DNA of 64,000 bases, taken from the NCBI GenBank assembly GCA_963815185.1, contig CAWFGC010000004.1, forward strand, positions 1 through 64,000, read 5' to 3'. Under the pieces are notes generated by a model. The model worked only from the letters and a program-made list of their open reading frames with translations, was not told the DNA's origin and ran no database searches. Shown piece by piece: positions 1 to 8,369 of the stretch; the first letter of the stretch is position 1; each line of letters begins with the position of its first letter. The stretch comes from SHZL01 sp963815185. GTDB taxonomy: Bacteria; Pseudomonadota; Gammaproteobacteria; Xanthomonadales; SZUA-36. The position numbers and the translations under genes were made by a program.

Positions 1-974
1 AAACTGTGGCCGACGTGCCTGAGTTCGGCAACGATCTTGCCTGACCGGCCTGCATCTTCAACGGTAAAGTCGGCGGTGCCTGTGCGCTCACGGCGCTGCC
101 TGCGTTCCTCGCGCATCGACTTCAGCGCGGTAACCCGGCCTTCGTTGCGTGTGCGCCTGGCTTTGATACCCTGCCGAATCCACACTTCCTCTTGCGCCAG
201 CTTCTTGTCGAACAGTTCATTCGCCCGCTCTTCAGCCAGCAGTTGTTGCTCACAATGGCGCAGAAAATCCTGGTAATCGCCCTGCCACTGGGTCAGGTGG
301 CCGCGATCCAGTTCGGCCATCCAGTTGGCAACGTTTTGCAGAAAGCGGCGGTCGTGGGTAATGAGAATCAAGGCACCCTGAAAGCCGCGCAATTGCTGCT
401 CCAGCCATTCAATGGCCGGAATGTCCAGGTGGTTGGTGGGTTCATCGAGTAACAGGATGTCCGGTTCACTGACCAGCGCTCTTGCCAGCGCCACCCGGCG
501 CCGCCAGCCGCCGGACAGTTCCGCCATGTTGGCTTCCCCCGGCAACTGCAATTGGCTGATGGTGGTTTCCACACGCTGCTGCATTTGCCAGCCGTCTTGG
601 GCTTCGAGCTGATGTTGCACCCGGGACAGGGCATCCATATCGGTGAATTCCCCGGCCTGCAGCAGGTGATGGTACTCGGCCAGCAGACGGCCGGTTTCGG
701 CCAGGCCTGAGGCCACCACGTCATAAACGGTTTGATCGTCTGCTTGAGGAAGCTCCTGTTGCAGCCAGGCGATGCGGGTGCCGGGCCGCAGCCAGCGCTC
801 ACCGGAGTCCAGTGCGATCTCTCCCGCCAACACCTTCAACAGTGTCGTTTTGCCGGCGCCATTGCGGCCCAGCAGGCCGATTTTCTGGCCTTTGGAAATG
901 CTGCAATCGACAGCATCCAGCAGGGTCAGCGTCCCGTAATGCAGGCTGGCCTTATCGAGGCGGACAAGAGGCAT
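1..974 (-). CDS. uup: ABC-F family ATPase Uup, 3' end cut by window edge
   Basis: This soluble ATPase with two ABC domains belongs to the ABC-F family, whose members act on ribosomes or DNA intermediates and are not transporters. About 324 residues are visible, open to the window edge without a stop. The first ABC domain shows Walker A (GRNGAGKTT, near residue 36), signature LSGGW and Walker B with LLLDEPTNHLD. The arm-like linker carries LAQEEVWIRQGIKARRTRN, which is strongly diagnostic for Uup over other ABC-F proteins. The second ATPase domain and the C-terminal DNA-binding coiled coil lie outside the window. The ATG at 974 gives a typical MPLVRLDKASL start. An ATG at 979 is out of frame. 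Confidence 0.93.
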   Translation of the reverse strand, partial: MPLVRLDKASLHYGTLTLLDAVDCSISKGQKIGLLGRNGAGKTTLLKVLAGEIALDSGERWLRPGTRIAWLQQELPQADDQTVYDVVASGLAETGRLLAEYHHLLQAGEFTDMDALSRVQHQLEAQDGWQMQQRVETTISQLQLPGEANMAELSGGWRRRVALARALVSEPDILLLDEPTNHLDIPAIEWLEQQLRGFQGALILITHDRRFLQNVANWMAELDRGHLTQWQGDYQDFLRHCEQQLLAEERANELFDKKLAQEEVWIRQGIKARRTRNEGRVTALKSMREERRQRRERTGTADFTVEDAGRSGKIVAELRHVGHS

Positions 975-1529
975 GGCATGAAACAGCAATTAAGTGTGGG
1001 TGCGCATTCTACGCTACCCGATCCAGCGCTGGCCACCGGCACAAAGCAATTCCGCTAGCATCTCCTGCCGGCGCTTGAACTCCAATTGGCAGATTTTCAT
1101 GAAAGAGAAGCAGTCGTTCACCGAAACGGCCGCGATACTACAACAGACTCTGCGTGAAGCGCGGCGAAACGTTACTGTAATTAAGAAACAGGAATAAATA
1201 TTCATAAGAAATAACATAAGCCACTAATATTATTGAAATATATAGACCAGAACAGATCTGTTTGAAATGTCTGATATATCAGGAAAACCAAGCTCCGGCC
1301 TGGAAGAATCCCTGGCCGACTCAATCACCCGGCAGCAAACCGCAAAGACCATTGGGATCTGGCCAATGCCACGCAACACCAAGCCAAAACCGTACGCGTG
1401 AAAGTGCCTGAACGACGCGTCATTTGGCATTGGCTATTCGAACAAATAGCGAATTGTGTTTCGCCTGTTTGGCGACCGTCGTGGCAGTTCATCCGCGGCC
1501 GTGACGGTGATTTTGCCGGCCATGGATGA
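975..1529. other. Gene-poor decayed stretch
   Basis: No supported gene. Two short plus-strand frames exist, 1099-1197 (32 residues) and 1267-1401 (44 residues). Neither has a convincing ribosome binding site or a recognisable motif. The downstream part abuts a hydrolase remnant, so this region is probably decaying sequence together with the uup promoter. Confidence 0.4.
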
Positions 1530-1664
1530 GCCGGTGCAGTAGAGAACAGGCGCTATCTCTACTGTCCGAACGGCAGCCACATGACCATGTATGACGACCA
1601 ACAGCCGTACTTCGAAGGCCTGATCGATTTTATCCGAGCTGTGGACGCGGGTATGCTTAAGTGA
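1530..1664 (+). pseudogene. C-terminal remnant of proline iminopeptidase-like alpha/beta hydrolase
   Basis: The frame reads VENRRYLYCPNGSHMTMYDD followed by a stretch ending FEGLIDFIRAVDAGMLK and a stop at 1662-1664. This resembles the C-terminus of proline iminopeptidase-type alpha/beta hydrolases, where GSH holds the catalytic His. An in-frame stop sits at 1527-1529, and the preceding bases in another frame (ILPAMDEP, near 1510-1533) look like the shifted continuation of the same protein. The catalytic Ser nucleophile region is absent. I see it as a truncated, frameshifted relic; the family assignment rests on about 40 residues. Confidence 0.55.
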
Positions 1665-1685
1665 AATCAATCAAGGAGAATGCCC

Positions 1686-2174
1686 ATGGCCATCCGTAAT
1701 CTGAAGATCGTTTTCGTCGCAATAGTGTCTTTGATGTGCCTGTTTTATGCGGCCCAGAATGTCGCCAATCTCGATGGCTGTTTCCAGACGTTTGCCTACG
1801 TACTGGGAGCTGGGGACCACCAGGCTTATCCGCACTCAATCCTGCCGGCCATTCACAGTCCGGCTGCGATATGGATCGCACTTATCGCCGTGGTGGGCCT
1901 CGAGTTCGCGGCAGGCCTGGTCAGCGCTAAAGGCGTTTGGGATCTCTGGGGAGCAAAAAAATCGCCGGCGGCCGATTTCAACGATGCCAAGACTTTTGCG
2001 CTGGTCGGTTGCGGCATCGGTATGGTGGTATGGGGCGGGTTGTTCGCGGTATTGGGCGGCGCCCTGTTCCAGATGTGGCAAACGGACATCGGCCGGGGAT
2101 CGCTGGAAAATGCATTCGAGTTTTTCGCCACCTGCGCACTAATTTTCATGATCGTGAAGGGCGCCGACGAATAG
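1686..2174 (+). CDS. DUF2165 family small integral membrane protein
   Basis: A predicted four-helix inner-membrane protein of 162 residues with no known function. Hydrophobic segments lie near residues 6-25, 56-80, 103-128 and 143-158, with the family pattern GLEFAAG after helix 2 and a conserved WDLWGA loop. I chose the ATG at 1686 because an AAGGAG motif (1673-1678) stands 7 bases upstream; the ATG at 1680 is too close to that motif. Its stop codon lies directly against the truncated end of an IS1182 transposase on the opposite strand, so its original downstream context is lost. The family assignment comes from the hydrophobic layout and recalled sequence pattern. Confidence 0.75.
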   Translation: MAIRNLKIVFVAIVSLMCLFYAAQNVANLDGCFQTFAYVLGAGDHQAYPHSILPAIHSPAAIWIALIAVVGLEFAAGLVSAKGVWDLWGAKKSPAADFNDAKTFALVGCGIGMVVWGGLFAVLGGALFQMWQTDIGRGSLENAFEFFATCALIFMIVKGADE

Positions 2175-3123
2175 CTTCAACCACCGCCTCATGTTCCCAA
2201 CGGCTGAACACGCCGGTATTTACCGGTTGTGCATTGGGATTTGATCGGACAACTTGGGCACACTGAACTCCAGTAACGACGGATCGTCTGGCCTTTCTCG
2301 ACTGTGCTGCAGCGATAAATCAATCGCTCATCTGCTGGACATCGATATTCATCATCTTCCGGAATGTAGATGAAGTCGCGCTTGCTAAACAGACCTCTGG
2401 ACAGGCTGCCCGAGGTCTGTGGCTTGGGCAGATAGGTGGTGATCCCCGCCTCATCACAGGCCAGGATCTCTTCCCCTTTAAAGTAACCCCGATCGGCCAC
2501 CACGTCGAGTTCATCGGTCTCCATGACGCTCTTTGGCCTGCTGCGCCATATCGGCCAGTTGGGTCCTGTCGTGGCCCACGTTGGTGACTTCGTGAGCCAC
2601 GATCAAGTGATGTTTGGCATCCACGGCAGTCTGCACGTTGTAGCCCACCATCCCCGTGCCTCTGCCACTGGTAGCCATGGAGCGGGCATCAGGGTCAGTC
2701 AGTGAGATCTGCTGGTCCGGTGCCTCAGCATCCTGCACTTCGAGCTTTTTCAGGCGCGCCATCTTCTGCTTCAACCGGGCGATCTTGTCTTCCAGTCGGT
2801 GACTCTTGTCTTCAGGCGCCAGAAGTTCGGTCAGCCACATCAGTTCAACGTTGCGTTGGGCTTCCCGGCTGGCGCCGGCTCGATTGAATCCGGTTGAGAT
2901 AACCGTCGATGTAGATCTTCAGCATCGTTGATGGGTGGTAGGCTGGTCGGCCTGGATCGTTCGGCTCAGTCTTGAAGCCCAGGCCGGATAAATCCAGATC
3001 GTCCAGGAAGACATCGATCACACGAACGGCGTTATCTTCGGCAATGTAGTCGTCCAGGTGTTGCGGAAATAACGTCGCTTGATGGCGATCTTCGCCTTCA
3101 ATAAACCCGCTCATCGCATACAC
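2175..3123 (-). pseudogene. Degenerate IS1182-family transposase
   Basis: Transposase of the DDE type, inactivated. The N-terminal piece (3123 to about 2870) begins MSGFIEGEDRHQATLFPQ, typical of IS1182 proteins. A frameshift near 2870 leads to ELMWLTELLAPE. An internal deletion then joins directly to DKSHRLEDKIARLK, removing roughly 80 residues including the first catalytic region. The central piece holds SLTDPDARSMATSGRGTG and GYNVQTAVDAKHHLIV. Another frameshift near 2520 leads to DVVADRGYFKGEEI and the CPSCPIKSQC cysteine cluster. A last shift near 2205 gives RWEHEAVVEA, which is cut at 2175. The true C-terminus is missing. At least three frameshifts, one deletion and one truncation argue for real decay. 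Confidence 0.88.
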
Positions 3124-3412
3124 TCTCTTTTGAAAGTGTAATCATATATTCAGCGGAGTTTTCACACAGTCTGGACCCGTTGCGGAACTGTTGCTGAATG
3201 AACTCAACAAACAAGCTATGACAGCTCAAACAAAAGCTGAATTTTATTCTGGCTCCTTACTCTGACTCCATCTACGATACAACGATGTAGCGGGATTCCA
3301 AAGTTCTTCCGAAAGTCAAAAAGCGGTGCTCGCCTGATGCCAGGCGGCAATTTGGGGTGAAGGAAAATTCCGTTAGATGACGCGAGTTTTTACTCTGTCC
3401 CTAAATATTCGG
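3124..3412. other. Intergenic flank of the IS1182 relic
   Basis: No gene is supported. The stretch presumably contains the upstream end of the IS1182 element, but without the other terminus I could not define inverted repeats or a target duplication. It is AT-richer than the core half of the window. Confidence 0.35.
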
Positions 3413-4204
3413 CTAGTTCTGGCCGTTCCTTCCGCCTAAGGCCTTACCGCCGTCTGTCTTCTCCAGGTATTCGTCGATTTGTTTGCGGTGTTCGTCGAGC
3501 GTCTTGCGGGCTTTCTCCAGTTCCTTCTGCATCGTCTTTTCGAGCTTGGCGTAGTCCTTCTCCTTGAGCGGCTTCAGGAACTCGATCTGGAAGGGACTGA
3601 AGGCTGTGCATTCCATTCCCATGGTCGACATTTCCATATGGTACTCGCCGGTGATGAACTCTGGGGTCTCGACCTTGTAGGCACCGTCGAAGATCACCTT
3701 GGCACCGTCTTTTTCGCCCGGGGCGGTGCCAAAGAACAGGCAGTCCCGTCCGCGATCCATGATCACGTCCTCTCGTTGCTTCTCATAGGCTTCGGAGAAG
3801 ATGGTCGAGCAATCGTCGTTCAGAATCCAGATCGCTCCGTCGTTCTTGTCTGCGCGCTTGTCCTTTCGCTTGATACCGAACGCACTGCACTCCATCCAGC
3901 CTTCCAGGTTCGTAACCCGCCAGACGCCCGCTCTCGGGCAGGTGCATGCGGGTTGAGATCGAATCGGGGGTTCGCCCACCCCGGCTGTCCGGGTCGAGTC
4001 GCATGCTCCGAGGTGATCGCCATGGTCCAAATGAGCACAAAGCGCATTTTCGCTGACGGTTATGGTATGCGCATTTTCGGGATTTCCCGGCGGTATGTGG
4101 CAGACATCTACTTTAGATTCTTGCGCTATTGCACCAGGTACATAAAGCCCCACGAGTCCGATACAACAATGTGTGAAAAAAAGTATCTTCCTTTTAGAAA
4201 CCAT
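3413..4204 (-). CDS. Secreted protein with CHIPPGNP module and charged C-terminal tail
   Basis: Function unknown. The 263-residue product has a Sec signal peptide (KILFFTHCCIGLVGLYVPGAIAQ, cleaved after about residue 27). Next comes a compact module VCHIPPGNPENAHTITV...HLDHGDHLGAC (about 33-68), a cysteine/histidine motif common near the ends of secreted and surface proteins in several phyla. A middle region has paired cysteines (CTC, C near residues 87, 105, 131, 155), and a Lys/Glu-rich predicted coiled coil spans about 215-250. GAGGAA precedes the ATG by a few bases. It is flanked by IS debris on both sides, which suggests an accessory origin. I do not recognise the central region. Confidence 0.7.
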   Translation of the reverse strand: MVSKRKILFFTHCCIGLVGLYVPGAIAQESKVDVCHIPPGNPENAHTITVSENALCAHLDHGDHLGACDSTRTAGVGEPPIRSQPACTCPRAGVWRVTNLEGWMECSAFGIKRKDKRADKNDGAIWILNDDCSTIFSEAYEKQREDVIMDRGRDCLFFGTAPGEKDGAKVIFDGAYKVETPEFITGEYHMEMSTMGMECTAFSPFQIEFLKPLKEKDYAKLEKTMQKELEKARKTLDEHRKQIDEYLEKTDGGKALGGRNGQN

Positions 4205-4379
4205 ATCTTCCTCTTCAGGACTAAGTGCAAACTATTGCCAACATTATAGGTTAAACAAACGCTATATTCACCTGAAACCCAAAGTACAAACCAGCTGACG
4301 TTTCCCCCCGAAATCGACGGCAACTTAAAACTGGACTACAGTGGCGTTTCGAGGTCCTCACCTGAAGGAGAAGAGGACA

Positions 4380-4925
4380 ATGAAACGATCGAAATTCAGC
4401 GAAGAACAAATCACCTATGCGCTGCTGGAGCGACTGAGTATGGATTTTGTCCATGATCAGCTGTTTGACGGGCGGCGCTTCCGGATCTTGACCGTAGTCG
4501 ATCAATGGAGTCGTGAAGCAGTGTTGGTAGAGGCCAGTTATGGTTACTCCGGCCATGCCGTTGCAGAAGTCCTGGAGCGTTGGCTCGCCGACCATCAGCC
4601 ACCGGCTTCGATAACCGTGGATCATGGCACCGTATTGACCTCCAAGGCGCTGGAAGCCTGGGCTTGGCATCAAGGTGTGAAGCTCGATTTCATCCACCCC
4701 GGAAAACCGATGGAAAACGGTCATATAGAGAGTTTCAACGGACGATTACGCGACGAATGCCTCAACGTAAATCAACTTTTATCGCTTGACCACGCGCGCC
4801 GGACGATTAAAGCTTGGCAGGAGGATTACAATCACCACCGGCCCCATGGATCATTGGGGCATTTGACGCCCATGGAGTACTTGGAATTCCATGGCCATGA
4901 ACGCGTAGGCTTCCCCGTCAAGTAG
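4380..4925 (+). mobile_element. IS3-family transposase remnant: OrfA start fused to OrfB catalytic domain
   Basis: The first codons (MKRSKFSEEQITYALLE) are the helix-turn-helix start of an IS3-type OrfA. After about 15 residues the frame jumps into the integrase core of OrfB. The whole of the OrfA tail and the OrfB N-terminus is missing, about 150 residues. The DDE triad is still visible: D in SMDFVHDQLFDG, D in ITVDHGTVLTS, and E in MENGHIESFNGRLRDECLN. The C-terminus is normal (YNHHRPHGSLGHLTPMEYLE). AAGGAG lies just ahead of ATG 4380. The single-frame fusion probably arose by internal deletion. Element ends were not resolved. Confidence 0.85.
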
Positions 4926-5055
4926 ACACTTCAAAAGTAGACACTCTGGCGGTTTCCATGGCCTCTGCCGGCGTTAATCCGCCCAGGCCATCGTGGTCTC
5001 TTTCCTCGTTGTATTCCAACATCCAATGCCAGGTCATTTCCCGCACTTCATCCAG
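4918..5055 (-). pseudogene. C-terminal relic of a second IS3-family OrfB
   Basis: Read on the minus strand, 45 codons encode EMTWHWMLEYNEERDHDGL and GGLTPAEAMETA, ending VSTFEVST and a stop at 4920-4918. This is the conserved tail of IS3 integrases (W..YN..R.H..L....P). It converges on, and overlaps by 8 bases, the tail of the plus-strand IS3 remnant. The shared DNA holds a tandem AGTAGACACT motif (4920-4929 and 4936-4945), likely abutting transposon ends. Confidence 0.75.
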
Positions 5056-5093
5056 ATTAGTGACTTGTTAAATTTGTCAACATCACATTCATC
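5052..5093 (-). repeat. 42-bp direct repeat, fragment of the phosphatase-superfamily gene
   Basis: This stretch matches 18051-18092 inside the phosphatase-superfamily gene at 40 of 42 bases in the same orientation. On the minus strand it encodes DECDVDKFNKSLIW, against DECDVDKFNKSPIW in the intact gene. Nothing on either side continues the match. It starts exactly where the IS3 tail relic ends. Confidence 0.85.
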
Positions 5094-5189
5094 AACCCTC
5101 AGACTCTTTGTCTGAAGTAAGATAATTCAGGGAAGTTGAGATGTTGGTATCCAGTCTTTTATTTTTAATCTTGGATCGGTGGATCAATC

Positions 5190-5912
5190 ATGCAAACAGG
5201 ACCGTTCTTACGCAAAACGAGAAAGCCTGAGAAATTTCTCGGGTACGCTAGAAAAGTGCGCCCCGCACAAGGGGTGTCCTATCCCCGAAGTGGGCATTCG
5301 ATTGTTTATCATTTCGCCGCGCGCTATTTTGGGGAAGCGTTCATCTATTGCGATATCAATAACAAGATGTTTTGTGGGTGCGAGTCTGCACCCTGTGTTA
5401 ATCCGAAGCGCAGTTTTGCAAAAAATCATGATTTCAGCCTGCAAAATTCTGAAGGTGTTCCAATCATTCCTTCAGAGCGCTATCTGATTCAGTATCGCAG
5501 TCCCGTTCGCTCCATTGTTTCCAATTATTACCTGTATCGTTATAGAAAGATTCTCAGACACAGAAGATCTGAATGGCAGAAATTCGCCCTTGATTGCATT
5601 GTTTTCTGGAATCGTTTTGTCGATAAATGGGTGTTGAATTTCCCTTCAGATGCCAATACCCCTTTCTTTTGCAGCTACGAATCCCTGATCTCCGATCCGA
5701 AAGTCCGTATGGGAGAGATCCTTGCATACCTCAGTGATGGCCCACTGGATGAGGACGCTTTGCATCAGATTCTGAAAATAAAACCCATAGTCCAAAGGAA
5801 CAGTCTCTCGGGTTTCAGGTATTACGATGCAGGATTATTCCGGGAAATGGAGGAACTGACGTCCGGTCGGCTGGCCAAATTGGGGCTGCCGTCGTTTGAA
5901 GACGGGAGCTGA
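5190..5912 (+). CDS. Sulfotransferase-like protein
   Basis: Probably transfers sulfate from PAPS to an unknown acceptor. The 240-residue cytosolic protein has an N-terminal 5'-phosphosulfate-binding loop, SYPRSGHS (residues 30-37; the family norm is SYPRSGNT/TTW), and a downstream 3'-phosphate-binding pattern in RYLIQYRSPVRSIVSNYYLY (near residue 98). CSYESLISDP near residue 166 resembles the conserved C-terminal segment of the family. The His at loop position 7 is unusual. The start is uncertain because no strong ribosome binding site precedes 5190. It is convergent with the HprK-like gene and opens the decoration cassette. The acceptor could be a glycan, lipid or peptide. Confidence 0.72.
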   Translation: MQTGPFLRKTRKPEKFLGYARKVRPAQGVSYPRSGHSIVYHFAARYFGEAFIYCDINNKMFCGCESAPCVNPKRSFAKNHDFSLQNSEGVPIIPSERYLIQYRSPVRSIVSNYYLYRYRKILRHRRSEWQKFALDCIVFWNRFVDKWVLNFPSDANTPFFCSYESLISDPKVRMGEILAYLSDGPLDEDALHQILKIKPIVQRNSLSGFRYYDAGLFREMEELTSGRLAKLGLPSFEDGS

Positions 5913-5935
5913 GGCACTCCTTATTCCCGAACCGG

Positions 5936-7024
5936 TTAACCGTTGGTCTCACCTTCGGTCGCTGACGCCTGTTTCCCCTCGTTACAAAATGTCTTCTTTG
6001 CCAGCTCAATCACGGCATTGGCATTTGATTCGGAAGAGCGCCCAAGACGCAGCTTGTAGATTTGAGAACGTCTGAGAAACCTGAACGTGTTGCGGGTTCT
6101 TGATAGCACCAGGCTGAACCTGGATAAAATCTCCCAGGGAGACGATTCCAGGATGAACTCCAATCCGTGGTAGAGCCCGATACCCACTATGCAATTTGCC
6201 GTCATGGCTCGGAAACCCTTGAAAAAACTGATCTTGTCGAGGCGGCCTTCGGATGAAAGCGTCCGCGCTCCCAGCAATACCAGTCCGGGTTTGGCGCCAG
6301 CTGTAACGCGATGCGCAAAATAATCGTAATTCAGCAACACCTTTGGTTCAAATTCCATTCGTTGAATTTCCCGCCGGTGCTCTTCGGGCACTTCGCTCTC
6401 CGAGCCCCTCAAGAGGCCCAGCCGCAACGGGAAAGCATGGACATGGCCATCGACATCGATAAAGGGTGAGTCATCCGAAAGCAGCTTCACTTCGGGATGT
6501 TTGAGCAATTGCAGCGTCAGGGTACTCTTTCCACCCCCGCTCGGAAGCAACACGACCACGGCGTGACCACAAATACCGACAGCGAGCGCGTGGACCCGGT
6601 GCATATGCTGCTCATCCAGAAAGGCACCCACCTGTGAGAGCAGAAACAGGTAAACCGCTTCATACAGAAGATCAGGATCGCGGCTTTGGATCTTGAAATT
6701 ATGGGTTTTCTTGTTGTGAATTCCTATGGCGCGACCCTGGTAATCGATGTAGGAAATGTCCCCCTTCTTGAAAACGACGTTTCTCGGTGTATAAATGGAA
6801 GCCTCGACCTCTGGCAATGCATCGTAATCCGGATCGGCATCGATCATCTCAATCAGGTTGGCACCGACGCCGGAGTTTGATTCAAAATAAGCGAAATCCT
6901 GGCAGGCTCCACTGTAGGCTTTTCCGGCAGGCCCGGATATGGTGAACTTGTATCCATAAACGTCATAGGACGACGTCAGATTTTCAATCTCTGCGACCGC
7001 GGTCTCTTGGTTTGAATTTGTCAA
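5936..7024 (-). CDS. HPr kinase-like P-loop protein
   Basis: The 362-residue product resembles the C-terminal P-loop domain of HPr kinase/phosphorylase, found outside PTS systems in peptide- and glycan-modification clusters. A novel N-terminal region (about 1-135) precedes Walker A PSGGGKST (161-168) with a following LLSDDSPFID that matches the Walker B-like Asp pair (181-190). The HprK signature loop is not obvious, so the substrate is unlikely to be HPr. The start is a TTG (7024); no upstream ATG is available in frame. It is divergent from the GT90 gene with only 27 bases between starts, so both are probably expressed from overlapping or internal promoters. Relatives accompany some lasso-peptide and PqqD-linked systems. 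Confidence 0.7.
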   Translation of the reverse strand: MTNSNQETAVAEIENLTSSYDVYGYKFTISGPAGKAYSGACQDFAYFESNSGVGANLIEMIDADPDYDALPEVEASIYTPRNVVFKKGDISYIDYQGRAIGIHNKKTHNFKIQSRDPDLLYEAVYLFLLSQVGAFLDEQHMHRVHALAVGICGHAVVVLLPSGGGKSTLTLQLLKHPEVKLLSDDSPFIDVDGHVHAFPLRLGLLRGSESEVPEEHRREIQRMEFEPKVLLNYDYFAHRVTAGAKPGLVLLGARTLSSEGRLDKISFFKGFRAMTANCIVGIGLYHGLEFILESSPWEILSRFSLVLSRTRNTFRFLRRSQIYKLRLGRSSESNANAVIELAKKTFCNEGKQASATEGETNG

Positions 7025-7051
7025 TTAATACTGCAACCATTTCCAGGGAGA

Positions 7052-8308
7052 GTGAAGACTATTATCAGGAAAAAACCATGCAAAAGACTTTCCCGATCCT
7101 ATTCATTTTATACCACGCCGATGGAATGGCGGTTTGTAAATGTCCATCGGCCGGGAGCCACTTTGCACAGTTTTGTAATTAACAGGCGTGGAAAATTGCT
7201 CAAAAAATTGGTAAAGCGGATTTTAGTCCAGACCATATACAGGCTGGGCAAAACGCCCGCGGCATGGTGGCTATCCAAACATTTCGGACTTCACGAGGTT
7301 CAGTGCTACCAACTGGACTATCGGCCTTTTTCGGGCCAGCGGTCTGCAAGCGCTGAACGCTTGGTGGATTTCTGCCTGGGCGAATTCCAAGACCGGCCGA
7401 TTGTACCCTGCAGTAATGATTTCTACTATTTCCAAAAGTACGAGTGGTTACGATTGGAAACCGATCCAGATGGCCGGATGATGTCCGTACGATTGCCCCG
7501 CGGCCGCCAGGATCAGAAAGAAGTCCCGGCAGCGCTTGTCAGTCAACGAACCAGGATTCCCGGCAAGCTCCGCTGTTGGCTTGTTCAGGGAGATTCAGCT
7601 GGCCGGTTCATCCGACCGGAGCAAGGTTTGCACCTTTCGGGCATGCGCCCGGCCAACCATCGTCAGATCGTATTGGTTCCAACCTCGAATCGAGAACGTT
7701 TTCTTGGACCAAACCTGCATCGCCAAATGCAGGATCTCAGGAAAAGCTGGATTCCATGGGAAGACAAAACCGATACGGCATGGTGGGGTGGCGCCCTGAC
7801 CGGCGACAGGTGGGCGACTTGCGAACCGCGTACGCTGACACGGCGGGAGGTTCTTTGCCACTACCGGGACCATCCTTCCCCCCAGGTCTTTCTATACCCG
7901 ACCGAGTTACAGGAAGGGGAAAGGCTTCCGGACGGGCTGAGCCTGTCAAGCCAATTCTCCAAGAAGAGCGCCTTTGGACACAAATGTCTGCTGCTTCTGC
8001 CGGGCAACGATATCGCCAGTGGTTCAAGTTGGTACTTTGCCGGAAATAGCGTGGTTCTGATGCCAAGGCCGCATTTGGAGCATATCCTCTATTTTGAGAT
8101 GAATCCGTGGGAGCATTATGTGCCACTGGAAAACGATCCAGCTGACATCCTGATCAAACTCCAGTGGGTTCTGGATAACCCACTTGAGGCAAGGAAGATC
8201 GTTGACAATGCGCACGAAAGGCTTCGTTGGCTGTGTGGTCCAGAGTATCTATGGGCTTGTAATGAAGTATTGCGACGGGTAAGCAGTGGGTTGGGAAGCC
8301 CGGCGTAG
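7052..8308 (+). CDS. GT90 (CAP10-like) glycosyltransferase
   Basis: A glycosyltransferase of the family that includes fungal CAP10 and animal protein O-glucosyltransferases; bacterial members act on lipopolysaccharide or other surface acceptors. Recognisable parts are KTDTAWWGGALTGDR near residue 245, the core strand KCLLLLPGNDIASGSSWYFA near residue 310, then SVVLMPRPHLEHILYFE, PWEHYVPLENDPADI, and a terminal helix typical of the family. Length is 418 residues from GTG 7052. An internal ATG (7121) is an alternative start, and the region before it is rich in Arg/Lys. The ABC exporter follows 62 bases downstream on the same strand and is probably co-transcribed. Confidence 0.72.
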   Translation: MKTIIRKKPCKRLSRSYSFYTTPMEWRFVNVHRPGATLHSFVINRRGKLLKKLVKRILVQTIYRLGKTPAAWWLSKHFGLHEVQCYQLDYRPFSGQRSASAERLVDFCLGEFQDRPIVPCSNDFYYFQKYEWLRLETDPDGRMMSVRLPRGRQDQKEVPAALVSQRTRIPGKLRCWLVQGDSAGRFIRPEQGLHLSGMRPANHRQIVLVPTSNRERFLGPNLHRQMQDLRKSWIPWEDKTDTAWWGGALTGDRWATCEPRTLTRREVLCHYRDHPSPQVFLYPTELQEGERLPDGLSLSSQFSKKSAFGHKCLLLLPGNDIASGSSWYFAGNSVVLMPRPHLEHILYFEMNPWEHYVPLENDPADILIKLQWVLDNPLEARKIVDNAHERLRWLCGPEYLWACNEVLRRVSSGLGSPA

Positions 8309-8369
8309 ATGCACCGCAGCCTGAACCCCCTTGTGATGCGGCGATGGCGGGCGCTCCTGGCTGTGGCAA

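Noticed and set aside
1014..1217. Short frames on both strands in 994-1217
   Set aside because: Neither has a ribosome binding site or motif.
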